From contig CAMZMU010000059.1 in assembly GCA_947311845.1 (NCBI GenBank), positions 56,468,617-56,532,616 on the forward strand: DNA of 64,000 nucleotides. Reading direction: 5' to 3'. Below the pieces are notes generated by a model. The model searched no databases, was not told the origin of the DNA, and worked only from the letters and a program-made list of their open reading frames with translations. This DNA is from Poa pratensis. Taxonomy: Eukaryota; Streptophyta; Magnoliopsida; Poales; Poaceae. Below are positions 49,251 through 59,597 of the stretch, piece by piece (position 1 is the first letter of the stretch; every line of letters begins with the position of its first letter). Both the position numbers and the translations under genes were made by a program.

Positions 49251-49257
49251 GACTTAG

Positions 49258-50835
49258 TGATAACCCCCAAGAGCAGGGGATCACTGTAGCACCTCTCAAT
49301 GTGGAAGTAAGGTATCGATCCGCAGGAGCAAGAAGGAAAAGTTATCTATTCCCAACAACTAAAGTGTCACAAGTTTTAGTTGATTATGCACTAAACAAGT
49401 TGAAGGAACAAGAAGGCTGATTTAATGGATGGGAATGTAACAAAACAAGAATGTAAAAGTGTCCCAATCCTCATCAATGCAAGAGGACAAGGCAAAGGTT
49501 TTCTCTTATAGGAACAATGGACATGGGTTCATGGGTTCACTTAATCTTCTCTCATCTACGGTGATTATCATGTTATAGATAAAGTACACACAATTATCAT
49601 GTTTTAATGTTAGCTTTTATAACGGCTATATGTCCTAAAACACATAGTTGAAAGAAGTACTCATTTGTGTTGCTAGGTCACCCCCGTAAGGCTAGCGTGG
49701 TTGCTCTCACTCCCACATCATACTCTTTCTTTTTACCCCCAGATAAAGGATGTTGGATGTATTTCACATGTCACTCAATACATATGCCGTTATCACATCG
49801 GCCATCCCGTACCTACATACATCATACTTCATAATGGACAATATTCTAAACACTAGTGCAATGATTCATATTTCGTGTGCATGACCACATCTCTCTCATC
49901 TATCCACACTTGGTGGTGTCAATCACCTCATGACAAGGATAAACAAGGCATTATGCATAAATCAAACCATCACATGTATCATAGAATATCTCCAAAGTAT
50001 GACAAATCATAAAAGCTCTAACACAACGGTAAATGTATAACAAATCATCTCATACAATATCCACCATAAAAATTACATAGATAGATCCATACTTATGCAA
50101 AACACATCATATGGACTCCAACAATGATAATACATAGAGAGATTAGAGCAAGTTACCACCACAAACCCAAAGTCCAGGGGGTGGACTACTCCCCCTTCAT
50201 CATGGAGACGGTGGAGAAGTCGTTGGAGAAGATGGAGAGGTTGATGAAGAGGTGCAGCCCGGAGTGGAGGCGGCGGAGGCCCTTGGGGGCGGCGGCTACC
50301 CTTGGTGATGAGGATGGTGTCGAGGAGGTTCAACTCCCCCAGACGGCTGCCTGGGAGGAGGAAAATTCGTGGTCTTGGGTGCCTCTCACGACCTAGGGTT
50401 TCCTTCTATATATGGACTCTCGGATTTCCGTCAACCCCTTTTAGGGTTCCACCAAAATGGGCCTACAGGCCGCGTCCAAACTCCGATTGGGCTGATCTCG
50501 GGCTTAAAATTTTCGTATGGAAAATTGTGACAACTTTCTCTTTAATTTGATTTTCATTAGACGCCATCTTCGAGGGTCAAACTGACAATCTCCGTAAAAA
50601 GTTCTCAGACAGATTTCAGGAAAGTCCCAATTTGACTCCAACATGGTTTCCTTTTGTATTTTGATAATTCCTACACAACAAATAGGAAAACAAAAAGATT
50701 TTGCACTTTGGCAATTATTAGTAGGTTATTCTAATAAATGTCATAATATGATTTAAAGTGTATATAAAATATGTGCCAATTAACATAAAATATGCATGGA
50801 ACATCAAAAATTATAGATACGTTTGTGACGTATCA
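49258..50835. mobile_element. Solo LTR nested in the CACTA element, 1.58 kb
   Basis: The element starts TGATAACCCCCAAGAGCAGG and ends TGACGTATCA. The 5-base cttag flanks it (49253-49257 and 50836-50840). It is the same family as 35835-37421. It interrupts the right inverted arm of the CACTA element, which fixes the order of insertion. Confidence 0.87.
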
Positions 50836-51016
50836 CTTAGACATTTTATTTGTCAAATTTTGATTCACGGATTTAAAGATATGAATTATTCCATATTAAA
50901 TATAAAAAGGAAAAAAATAAAGTAAAATTCATTTTATCATTATTTATTCAAAAAATATTATTGCATAATCTTTGTTATTTATTCAAATAAATTTTCAAAA
51001 TTTAAAAAATAAAAAG

Positions 51017-51242
51017 TGTAACATCATGACCCAGTGATTAATATGAATGATAGGATACTAATATGAGTAAGTTCTAACTTCTCATTTGAAAGCTAATTTG
51101 GAAGGAACTCAAAAATTAAACGTGCTTGGGTTGGAGCAATTTGAGTATGGGTGACCGAATGGGAAGTATGACCAAGATAAGTAATTTGACATGAGATTAA
51201 GTGTGTGGCTAAGTGAAAAATTTCGAAATTAAAAAGAAAACA
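51017..51242 (+). mobile_element. Cassandra-like TRIM LTR carrying a 5S rRNA-derived segment
   Basis: It starts TGTAACATCATGACCC, as Cassandra LTRs do. At 51101-51168 it reads 'gaaggaactc', 'ttaaacgtgcttggg' and 'tatgggtgaccgaatgggaagt', which follows plant 5S rRNA through its internal pol III promoter boxes with scattered substitutions. Preceding bases are aaaag and those after the end are (a)aaag, an imperfect target duplication. The element is a solo LTR in the right arm of the CACTA element. Confidence 0.75.
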
Positions 51243-51496
51243 AAAGTAAGAAATTTCGAAGTAGAATTAAAAATATAAAAAAGTTTATCTTTTTTTAAAA
51301 ATAATTTTTTTTGGGAAAAATATACGGACGGCTTTGTCGTCAGCGTAGTCCTACCCTGACAGCATTCTGGGCTAAGCCGAGGACCTGGTACGCCGAGGGA
51401 GCTACGCCGACGGCTGCCGTCGGCATAGCCTATGCCAACGGCATTCTGGGCTATAGCAAAAAACCGTCGGCGTAGCTGCTCATTCACGTAGTGACC

Positions 51497-51739
51497 ACAT
51501 TGTTTTCTTCTTGGACTTTAGCAGCTTACGCCGTAATTAACAAGCTTCGGCAAGGTGGCTGACGTTGTTTGATGAACCACCGGCGGCACCAACACATGTG
51601 CGTGTGCTGTAGCCGGCAACGCGTGACAAGATGTGCCCGCATGGGGAGTCGGGGGCATGGGAAGCTGCGTCCATTCTTCCTCTTGGCACGGGTTGGCGCA
51701 GCCCTAAAAGGCAAAGCCACCTGCAGCTTGCAAGAGTCG
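51497..51739. other. Short sequence between CACTA and Pack-MULE
   Basis: About 240 bases without a recognisable gene. They are flanked by the acc duplication of the CACTA element and the 9-bp duplication of the MULE. Confidence 0.4.
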
Positions 51740-51748
51740 GCCGCCCGC

Positions 51749-53578
51749 GAGAAAATTGCAAAAAACCACCACAATTAGTGGTCAAGCTACAAAAGACCAT
51801 CGGTTTCCACCGAATTCGCAAATCGCCACCACTATTCGTTGACACCGTAACAAAAAACCACCACTTCTACTGTAACCTTGTTTTACCCGAGTTGACGCTG
51901 TTTCTGACTGGTATGGCCCACTGTCAGGCATGAAGTGGCGCATACTACATTTGCACCAAAGTCCTCCACAAATTTTTTCTCTGTGCAAGTGGCCATCGTC
52001 GCCGTGCTGCCATCGTCGCTGTGGCCGGCAGGCGCTCGCTCCGGCGGCCGCGCCCGTGGCTCGCTTCGGCGACCGCGCCCGCGCCCGCGCCGTGGCCGGC
52101 CGGCGCTCGCTCCGGCGACCGAGCCCGCGCCCCACGCCCGTGGCTCCACTCCTGTGGATGAACCCCCACAGGCTCCACGTCTTGCGCCACCGTGGCGGTT
52201 TCTTGGCAGAGCCGGACATTGCGGCCTCCAGGCTCACGGAGATGTCCTCCAGTCCATGTACAGAATGCTCCGGGCAGCGTCGTTCAGTATGCCAACCCCG
52301 ATTGACGCCGAGCCCTGCAGGTACACGCCGACGTACGGGTAGCTCGCGTGCCCACTCCTGGACGAGTACACCGCCGGCTTGTTCCCCGCGACGAACTCTA
52401 GCGCGGACGCGTCCGGATGAGAGCGTGGACCTGCTCCAGCGTCGGCATTGCCGACAGGTCGAGGTCGACGTTCTTGAGGCACGCGAGGCCCTGCTCGCGC
52501 GGGGCGGAGCACCCACCCGCGCCCACGCCCACCGTGCAGCAGAAGGTCCCGGCGCCGATGCCCTTCTGCCACATCCCCCGGTGCAGCGGCCTGAGGCCAT
52601 GCACCACGAAGGCCTCGCCGGGCGACGCCAACGACGGCCACGTGAGCTGCAGGTGCAGCAGCGAGCCGTGCGGCTCGCACTCGTCGTCAGTGAGGTCGGC
52701 GCGGACGCAGCGGACGTCGTCGAGCGACGGCTTGACGGTGCCCGTTGTCACGAGGAACCCGAGCGCCCGGTACCCCTCCGGCGGGATGGGCAGCCAGAAG
52801 TAGGCGTCGCTGCGGCCGTAGCCGGGGCAAGGGCTGCTGCTCGCGCCGATGCCACCGGCGGCATGGAAGGCCCAGACGAGCTCGTAGTCCCGCGGTGCGC
52901 AGAGAGGCGAGCGCGACGGGTCGGCGGCCCTGGCGACGAGCAGGTGGCCGTGGAGCGGGCGGCTGTTGGGCTGGCAGTAGTGGCCGAGCACGGAGAAGCC
53001 GTCCGGGATGGCGGCCGGCCTGTAGAAGGTGACGCCGCAGGCCTGCTGCCGCCGCGCGGACCGCGACAGGGCGCAGATTTTCTCGAAGGCGGTGGCCGGG
53101 GCGAGCTCCAGCTCCCCGCCCCCCACGGAGATCCTCCCGGTCGCCGGAGCGGCTTCAGCTCCAACCCCCTCGTCGTGGGGGTTCATCCACAGGCGTGGAG
53201 CCACGGGCGCGGTCGCCGGAGCAAGCGCCGGCCGGCCACGGCGCGGGCGCGGGCGAGCGCCGGCCAGCCACGGGCGCGGCCGCCGGAGCGAGCGCCTGCC
53301 GGCCACGGTGACGATGGCAGCACAGCGACGATGGCCACTTGCACAGAGAAAAATTTTGTGGGGGACTTTTGTGCAAATGTAGCCTGCGCCACGTCATGCC
53401 TGACAGTGGGCCATACCAGTCAGAAACAGCGTCAACTCGGGTAAAACGAGGTTACAGTAGAAGTTGTGGTTTTTTGTTACGGTGTCAACGAATAGTGGTG
53501 GCGATTTACGAATTCGGTGGAAACCGGTGATCTTTTGTAGCTTGACCACCAATTGTTATGGTTTTTTGCAATTTTCTC
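51749..53578. mobile_element. Pack-MULE with ~400-bp terminal inverted repeats and 9-bp target duplication
   Basis: The left end GAGAAAATTGCAAAAAACC is matched inverted at the right end (ggttttttgcaattttctc). The arms, about 51749-52165 and 53165-53578, stay similar for roughly 400 bp through 'gttgacgctgtttctgactg' and the CG-rich inner part. The 9-base gccgcccgc flanks both ends (51740-51748 and 53579-53587), the exact length expected for Mutator-like elements. There is no MURA transposase. The centre is cellular gene sequence, so this is a Pack-MULE. Confidence 0.93.
52240..53130 (-). pseudogene. Captured VPS62/DUF946-family gene fragments inside the Pack-MULE
   Basis: The minus strand encodes [72 protein letters not shown] and [15 protein letters not shown], which follow the plant VPS62 (DUF946) family in order. 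After VHALI the frame is lost and a distant part of the same family resumes ([36 protein letters not shown] type residues), so a large middle segment of the parent gene is missing. One open frame of 302 codons (53306-52398) starts inside the right inverted repeat and runs into the captured part, ending soon after VHALI. It could make a chimeric protein if transcribed, but the full family protein cannot be made here. Confidence 0.8.
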
Positions 53579-53587
53579 GCCGCCCGC

Positions 53588-54550
53588 AGATGTCGATACC
53601 ATCGCAGATACTAAAATTAACTTTCCTATAATCTTCGGCACTAGAAACACTAAGTAAGTTTGAACTAGAAATTTATCGTCGATTTTTCTGTAAATATTAC
53701 TCCATCTGGTCCAACATATAGAATGTTTTAGCTATTTTAGTGTTGACTATATACACACTGAAATGTGTCTAGTTACATGTGAATCTGAAAAACTACGGAA
53801 GGACAATTTCTTTGACATGAATATAATATTTTTTTGAACCAAACGTCTCCACCTGGATAGAGAAGGAAAAAGCTTACCATCATCTGGGGATCACGCGCTG
53901 CCATCCTCATGATTCTCCAAGCGACACACGTCCCACCGTGGCAGAAAACAACTAGCGTTGAAGGCCCACGACTACCTTATCCCCACACCTAGGGTTTCTC
54001 CTCCGCTCATTCCTCTGCTTTTCTCCCGCACAGCGCAAGTCGCCGCCACTGTCCCACGCATGCCGCCACAATGTTCTCTCTTGCACACCATCGCCGCCGC
54101 GCCCCGCCAACATGTCGCGCCGCCGTCCCGCCCACGACCCTCGTTGTATCGTGCCGCTGTCCCTTTCTCTGTCTTCCCTTTCTCTCCCCTGACATCCATG
54201 AGATTTGGCCGCCGCGTCCCCGCTAGCGACAGCCGTCACGCCCCCCCCTCCCCCCGAGCGGCCGCCGCGCTTCCGCGATCTGCCTACCACCCCCGTCCTC
54301 TCCGGCTACTCAGGCCCTGTTGCAGAAGACCAAACAAACAGGATCAGATTGAAAAGCGCTGCCGAAAAGATTGTATCTAAATGCACTGGAGGAAAGAAGA
54401 GGAGCGGAAGCAGCCTGGAGGTGCTTCCCGCAGAAGGACCGAACTGTTATTCACTATTGCCTATTAGGTTGCTCGAAATTACAAGCTCGCTGCCACCGTG
54501 AGCCTGAGCCGGCGTTCTCTTCACATGGGCTGATGCGCATGCACTCTGTT
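53588..54550. other. Intergenic with a GC-rich leader-like stretch
   Basis: 53940-54300 is CG- and C-rich with overlapping frames on both strands but no recognised domain. It may be an old promoter or first exon. Nothing else was seen. Confidence 0.4.
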
Positions 54551-55382
54551 CTGTACCTGTACTTTCCCTGTATGTGTACCATAGTAGTACAATCAAATAT
54601 ACTCCATCGATCTCACCTATATATTTTTTGATTTGAAATAATTTGTACACGAAATATGTGCGTGTCTACTTGCAGGTTCCATTTCCATGATTGGTTTCGA
54701 ATTTCGTGGGCCGTAACTTTTTAATTTTGGTCCGAAATTCGTATCATTTTTAGACGAATTTTGTCAAATTCGTTAAATATCAATTCATTTATGTCCACCA
54801 AAACAAAAAAGTTACAACACGGAAGTTATGGAAAATAGAGTTGTATATCTACTCTGAAAGGAAATTTCAAACTGGCAATAGAGTACGACGAATTTGACAA
54901 AATTCGTCTAAAAATGATACTCCCTCCGTTCCTGAATTTAAGGCCTATAGTTTTTTGAGAAAATTTCCAAAATATATGGTCTATTGTAATTTCTGGACAA
55001 TTTTAGCCATCCACAAATGGGTCCTAATCTCGAACAGAGGACTTTTATGTTTTTTATTTATTTGGTGGCTATAAGGAACTCTTCTCTTCCAATTTTTGTC
55101 AAAAGAAAATGAGTCCATAGTATGCGAAATACTCATATCTTAATATCCGTGCAGAAAACTATAGGTGTTATATTCAGGAACGGAGGGAGTACGAATTTCG
55201 GACCAAAATTAAAAAGTTACGGCCCACGAAATTCGAAACCAATCATGGGAATTGAACCTACTAGTAAGCACGCACATATTTCGTGTACAAATTATTTCAA
55301 ATCAAGATATATATAGGTGAGATCGATGGAGCATATTTGATTGTACTACTATCGTACACATACAGGGAAAGTACAGGTACAG
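54551..55382. mobile_element. Long-armed hairpin (fold-back) element split by a Stowaway MITE
   Basis: Left arm from 54551 (ctgtacctgtactttccctg) and right arm ending at 55382 (cagggaaagtacaggtacag) are inverted copies. They match inward through 'caatcaaatatrctccatcgatctcacc' (R = A or G), 'tttcgtgggccgtaactttt', 'ggtccgaaattcg' and 'atcatttttagacg'. Without the nested MITE the element is about 560 bp with arms of about 220-250 bp. No flanking duplication was certain. A transcript through it would fold into a near-perfect long hairpin. Confidence 0.8.
54920..55189. mobile_element. Stowaway MITE nested in the hairpin element
   Basis: Ends are ctccctccgttcctgaat and its inverted partner attcaggaacggagggag. 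TA flanks both sides (54918-54919 and 55190-55191). Removing it restores 'gatacgaatttcggacc', which then pairs perfectly with the other arm of the hairpin. Confidence 0.93.
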
Positions 55383-56121
55383 TCGCCTCTGTCCGACTTG
55401 TTGCTGCATAAAAACCTGTTTAATGACTTATTTAATCGTAACATTCTCGTATTATCTAGTGAATATATTCCAATACAAAACATTCCAAAAAATATTCCAA
55501 CACAAAGCGCGTTAAAAATCACTAAATTGAGATAATTCATATCTTAAAACACTCAGAAACAGCTAATTCGTTTCAAATCCGTGTTTATACAACACCTTCA
55601 GCACTCAGGGATGTTACAGACATTTCGCTCTAAAACTTACAGCAACTGCCGCCAAACAACCTTCCTGCCAAACATCAAATCTCTGCAGTGTGAGGCTACA
55701 GTTTGTTGGGTTTTTTTTTCGTGAGGGAACGAGAGGAGGTGCGCGTGATTTATTTGCCTTTGAAAGGTCAAAGGGGCACGTGTCGCTCTCTCCACCCGGG
55801 GATCGGGGGAAATTATCCCCCGGGACGCTCAGTGTTGTCCATAGGAGAAACCTAAGCGGGACACGTGCAAAAAAGCAAAGCATGGGGCTGACTCAGACTC
55901 GGGGAATAATCAAGCATGCAACTTATATCGGAAACGTTATCTTCGTCCGGCACATCCTCCAAGTTAATTAAATTTTATAAGCGAAATAAACCTGCATTGC
56001 CCTCGGAATCGGATCACCTGTCCCGCCGGGACCTAACCCAATACGTAGGCAACGCAGGGAGAACTATACATAAGGCTTCCTTTCTGATCGATAGCACACG
56101 TACGCATAGATAGATAGTAGA
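55383..56121 (+). promoter_or_regulatory. Probable original promoter region of the gene at 58065
   Basis: A TATA-like box (tatacataa, 56065-56073) is preceded by two G-box/ABRE-type cacgtg motifs at 55777-55782 and 55862-55867. A short palindrome around 'gggggaaattatccccc' lies between the two. This arrangement looks like an abscisic-acid or light-responsive grass promoter, but responsiveness is inference. Helitron 2 starts at 56122 and separates it from the coding start. Confidence 0.5.
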
Positions 56122-58018
56122 TCAATATATAAAGCGTGGAAAGATTCACCCCCTCCGCAGGGCCACGTCGCCCGAAATTTCTGGGCCGTCCGATCTGTCA
56201 AACGGACGGCTGAGATGAACTCGCGTAACACAGCCCATGCAGCTACAGTTCCCTCCCTATTTTCTACCAATCAGAAGTCGCCACGCGTCCCGGTCACCAC
56301 TCGGTTGCTCCGGTTCCACCCGGTCACCCGCCGCGCATGTTTTTTGACACAAAATTTTACACACAACCCCCTCGAAAGGACTGATATGCAAACTCACGAA
56401 ACTGCAGGGATCTTTTTGGAAAAGCATGCACACACCTCACCCTCGCTCTTCTTTCTCCCGCGCGTCGCCATGCGCCGCCGCCGACGCGGCGCCACGCCGT
56501 TCCGCTGGTCGCCGATCAAATCGAAGGACGCCACAGATTCCGCCACCGTCCCCTCTCCGTCTCTGCCGAGAAACACATGCTGGACGCCCGACGCGCGCCG
56601 GAATCGTCGCCGCCGTGCGCTCGATCCGGCCGCCGCGTTAGGACGTCGCCGGCATCGCTCCGGCGACCTACACGCAGCGGCGCCGCCCCGTCCGGCCACC
56701 CTGCGTCTAGGCGCGTCCACCACGCCCAGCCCCACGTCTCAGCTCGCGCTGGCGCGCCGTCGGCGTGCTCGACGCCGCCGCGGCAGATCCGGCCAGTGCT
56801 CGCGTCAGCACCACATCAGTGTGGGCCCTGGTTGCCAGTTTTTTTCCTTTCCACAAAGAAAAAAAATCCACAAACTGCTAAATTCCTGACAAATGGGCTC
56901 CAGTTTTTTTGCACAATTTGAAGAAAATGATAAATGCTATAAAATCAAAAACTTCAAAACTTCTAATTATGTCAAAATGTAAACATACTTAGACATTTCA
57001 ATATTTGGTGAAAATTTGGAAAAAAATCAAATGCACTTGCCCAAATTACATGGATTTGAATTTAAAAATTTCTGTAGCCATAGAATTCAAATGAATAAAT
57101 ATGCATTTCCACTCATTATGAACTTAAAATAAATGTTAATTAAAAAATATGAACATATTCAAACATTTCAGTTTGCTAAAAAATGAAATACTCCAAAATA
57201 TATCAACAAAAAAAAAACTATTTATAGCACAAAACACACAAATTTGAACTTTTTAGATTGGTGAATATTCGGAGAAAATCCAAATGCACATCCTCTAATT
57301 ATGTGAAGTTGAATTTTTAATAAATGCTCATATAATGCATTTCCTCTAATAATGGCCTCAAAATGAACATTTCAAATTCATAAATAATTGGATATAATGT
57401 AAATGAACATTGCCTAATATGAAATCCAATTGAACAAATGTGCATTTCTACGCATTATGGACTTAAATTAAATGTTAATGAAAAAAAAGAAACATATTCG
57501 AACATTTCAATATGCTAAAAAAAATTAGATACTCTAAAATATATCAACATATTCAGAAAAATAAATGCCAACTATTTATGCCAAAATACAAACATAATTT
57601 ATGACAAAAAACAAACATGTTCAAAAAATTTAAATTGGTGAATATTGGAGAAATCTCAAATGAACTTCCCCTAATTATGTAGAGTTGAATTTAACAAATA
57701 CTCACACAATGCATCTCCTCTAATTATGGACTTAAATTGAACATTTCAATTTGGAAAATATTTGGAAATAAACTAAATTAACTTCCTCTAAATATGAAAT
57801 TCAGATGCGGTTCTTCAAATTATAGATTAACTTTACTACATGCTCATATAATGCATATCTTTTTATTACGGAGCTAAATTTATTTATGCCGAGCTACAAA
57901 CATAATCGAACATTCAAATTTGCTAAGTATTTCGAATTACCCTAGACGACAAATTCCGATGCTTTTTCACATTTCGAATTACAGCAGGTGCGGCATATCG
58001 CCGCGCCCAGATGTCTAG
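56122..58018 (+). mobile_element. Non-autonomous Helitron 2 (1.9 kb), in the 5' leader of the next gene
   Basis: The 5' end TCAATATATAAAGCGTGG is preceded by A. The 3' end is a hairpin (ggtgcggcatatcgccgcgcc, imperfect) followed by 'cagatgt' and CTAG (58015-58018), then T. It shares with Helitron 1 the 5' motif 'atataaag...agattcacc', the CG-rich block and the 'atgtCTAGTata' end. It encodes no Rep/helicase. It ends 46 bases before the ATG at 58065, and a TATA-like box sits 56 bases before its left end. Confidence 0.87.
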
Positions 58019-58064
58019 TATAGTCGTAACACCGAAAGAACAGAGAGTAACAAAGGAAAAAACG

Positions 58065-59248
58065 ATGGCGGCAGCGTTCCAGAACGCGGCGAGGACACTG
58101 GCCGGCCGCGCGCTCCAGCGAACGCAGGCAGTGAAGGTTGACGCGGGGCTACTGCCACGGCTCACCCCAGCTGGCGGCTCGCCGCTGACGGCCTCTTCTT
58201 CTCGCCTGTTGGGCTCCTCCTCCTCCTCCTCCGGTGTGCCAAATAGATACAAAAACATGGATGTACGTATATATAAACTATAAACCCTATTTTCAGTACG
58301 TCGTTCATCTTAAATTTTGTAGAAGTCAAAATTTCCTTTTATCGGAAAAGTCAAAATTTGGCCACCCACGTATATTTTTATTTTGAAAAGAGTCATCGAT
58401 CCACGTATATATTTATGCCCTGTATATGGATCTTATTTTTTCGCCATATATCTGCTGCTAAATCGTTTCATGTTTATCCATGCTGACCTCAAGATATTTT
58501 TTTTCAGCATTAATTAATATATTATGCATGCATGTTAATTGACCTCAGGATGATCAAGCCCATGTCCTAATGGAACTCGACCAGAAGAAAGAAGAGATGT
58601 ATAATCTACTGACCAAGGTGACTGGGAATCAAAAGTATAGGCACCCCTTTTGGGTAACACGAAACCAAAACTGGCGGCTGAAAGAGCAACTTTCTGTACA
58701 CATCGATGTTCGACCTGATTGCCCGCAATGGTACGTATAATCTCAAGCCTATACAAGTCATTAAACATATGACGTCGGTTAGAAATAGAACTGGTGTGTG
58801 CCGACTTGGTTAACTTTGACTCCTCTGCTGTCAAAATAATTAAACTATTTTGTGTGCCATTGTGAAACGAAATAATACATTTGATTTGCCAAGAAAGATG
58901 AAAACTCGAGAAGGTTACAAACTTATTAGTTTGCACCAGCATATGATATGAAATAAACGATCAAAGTTGCAGATTTGAAACAATGTCAATGTCTGAAAAA
59001 GTTTTCTTTTTACGTCCGATATATTCACAAGATATGTATTTTTTTATCTTATTTCGTTTCTTTTTTACATATCATTCATAATTTTTTAACTCGTCTGAAC
59101 AACTTGCAGGCGCTGGGATCGGCGACATCATCTATTCAACAAGTGTATTAGGTATGCAGGTCCTTGGATAGCTGTTTATGTTGTTGGAAAAGACCAACAA
59201 GATGTGCCCGATGGAGAAGCAACACGTGCCGGTCCAACAATTTCCTAG
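58065..59248 (+). CDS. Small protein of unknown family, likely mitochondrial; paralogue of the gene at 31537
   Basis: Three exons: 58065-58262, 58549-58730, 59110-59248 (TAG), total 519 nt, 172 residues. Introns are phase 0 and phase 2, the same as in the paralogue. The N-terminus (MAAAFQNAARTLAGRALQRT) is Ala/Arg-rich and lacks acidic residues, like a mitochondrial presequence, followed by a Ser-rich stretch. Exon 2 is charged (LMELDQKKEEMYNLL) and ends RPDCPQW; exon 3 opens RWDRRHHLFNK, then a hydrophobic GPWIAVYVVG and a polar tail. The W/RW junction matches RPNDSDW/RWFR in the first gene. No family was recognised. Its 5' leader appears to be split by Helitron 2, so expression may be altered. 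Confidence 0.75.
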
Positions 59249-59597
59249 CATGATACAATAGGATCACTCTCTCAGTATAACCAGATATAACTTGAGACAT
59301 TTATATCCCCACATGTTGCTGATAATTAAGGACCTCCTATGAGTATCTATGAACGTATTTATCACTATATCTTGTTTGGATGATGATCTTCTCTTCATTA
59401 TACTTAGTGAGCTAGCGATACCTAATGATTTAGCTACATACCCCGTGTCTTGATCAGTGCACGAGACTCCTTTCCTGCATCCACGTTTGGCAATACGCGT
59501 GAGATCGACTTATGTGCAACAAGTATATACCTCACATCACATTGTATAAGAAATATAGTACAGCGTGAGGAAACATCAACACTTATCTCACTTTCTT
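59249..59597. other. 3' flank of the gene, nothing recognised
   Basis: Mixed sequence ending in the target duplication of the next retroposon. Confidence 0.4.

Larger units (their letters stand above)
46899..51493. mobile_element. Non-autonomous fold-back CACTA element with 3-bp target duplication
   Basis: The left end CACTACCGGAACGG and the right end CACGTAGTG form CACTA termini, with 'tacgccgacggc' type subterminal repeats at both ends. The 3-base sequence acc flanks it (46896-46898 and 51494-51496). Beyond the termini, long arms are inverted copies: 47165-47490 pairs with 49000-49257 plus 50836-50915 (for example 'atgaattattccatatt' against 'aatatggaataattcat'). The core holds tandem units of about 640 bp. 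No transposase is present. Insertions inside it are the solo LTR at 49258-50835 and the LTR-like piece at 51017-51242. Confidence 0.88.

Noticed and set aside
51101..51170. Possible 5S rRNA gene
   Set aside because: Only the middle and 3' part resembles 5S, with many changes, and it lies within a TGTAAC-starting LTR.
51930..53444. 504-codon open frame on the plus strand
   Set aside because: It spans both inverted arms and the antisense of the captured VPS62 pieces. The arms are CG-rich mirror images, so open frames arise by composition.
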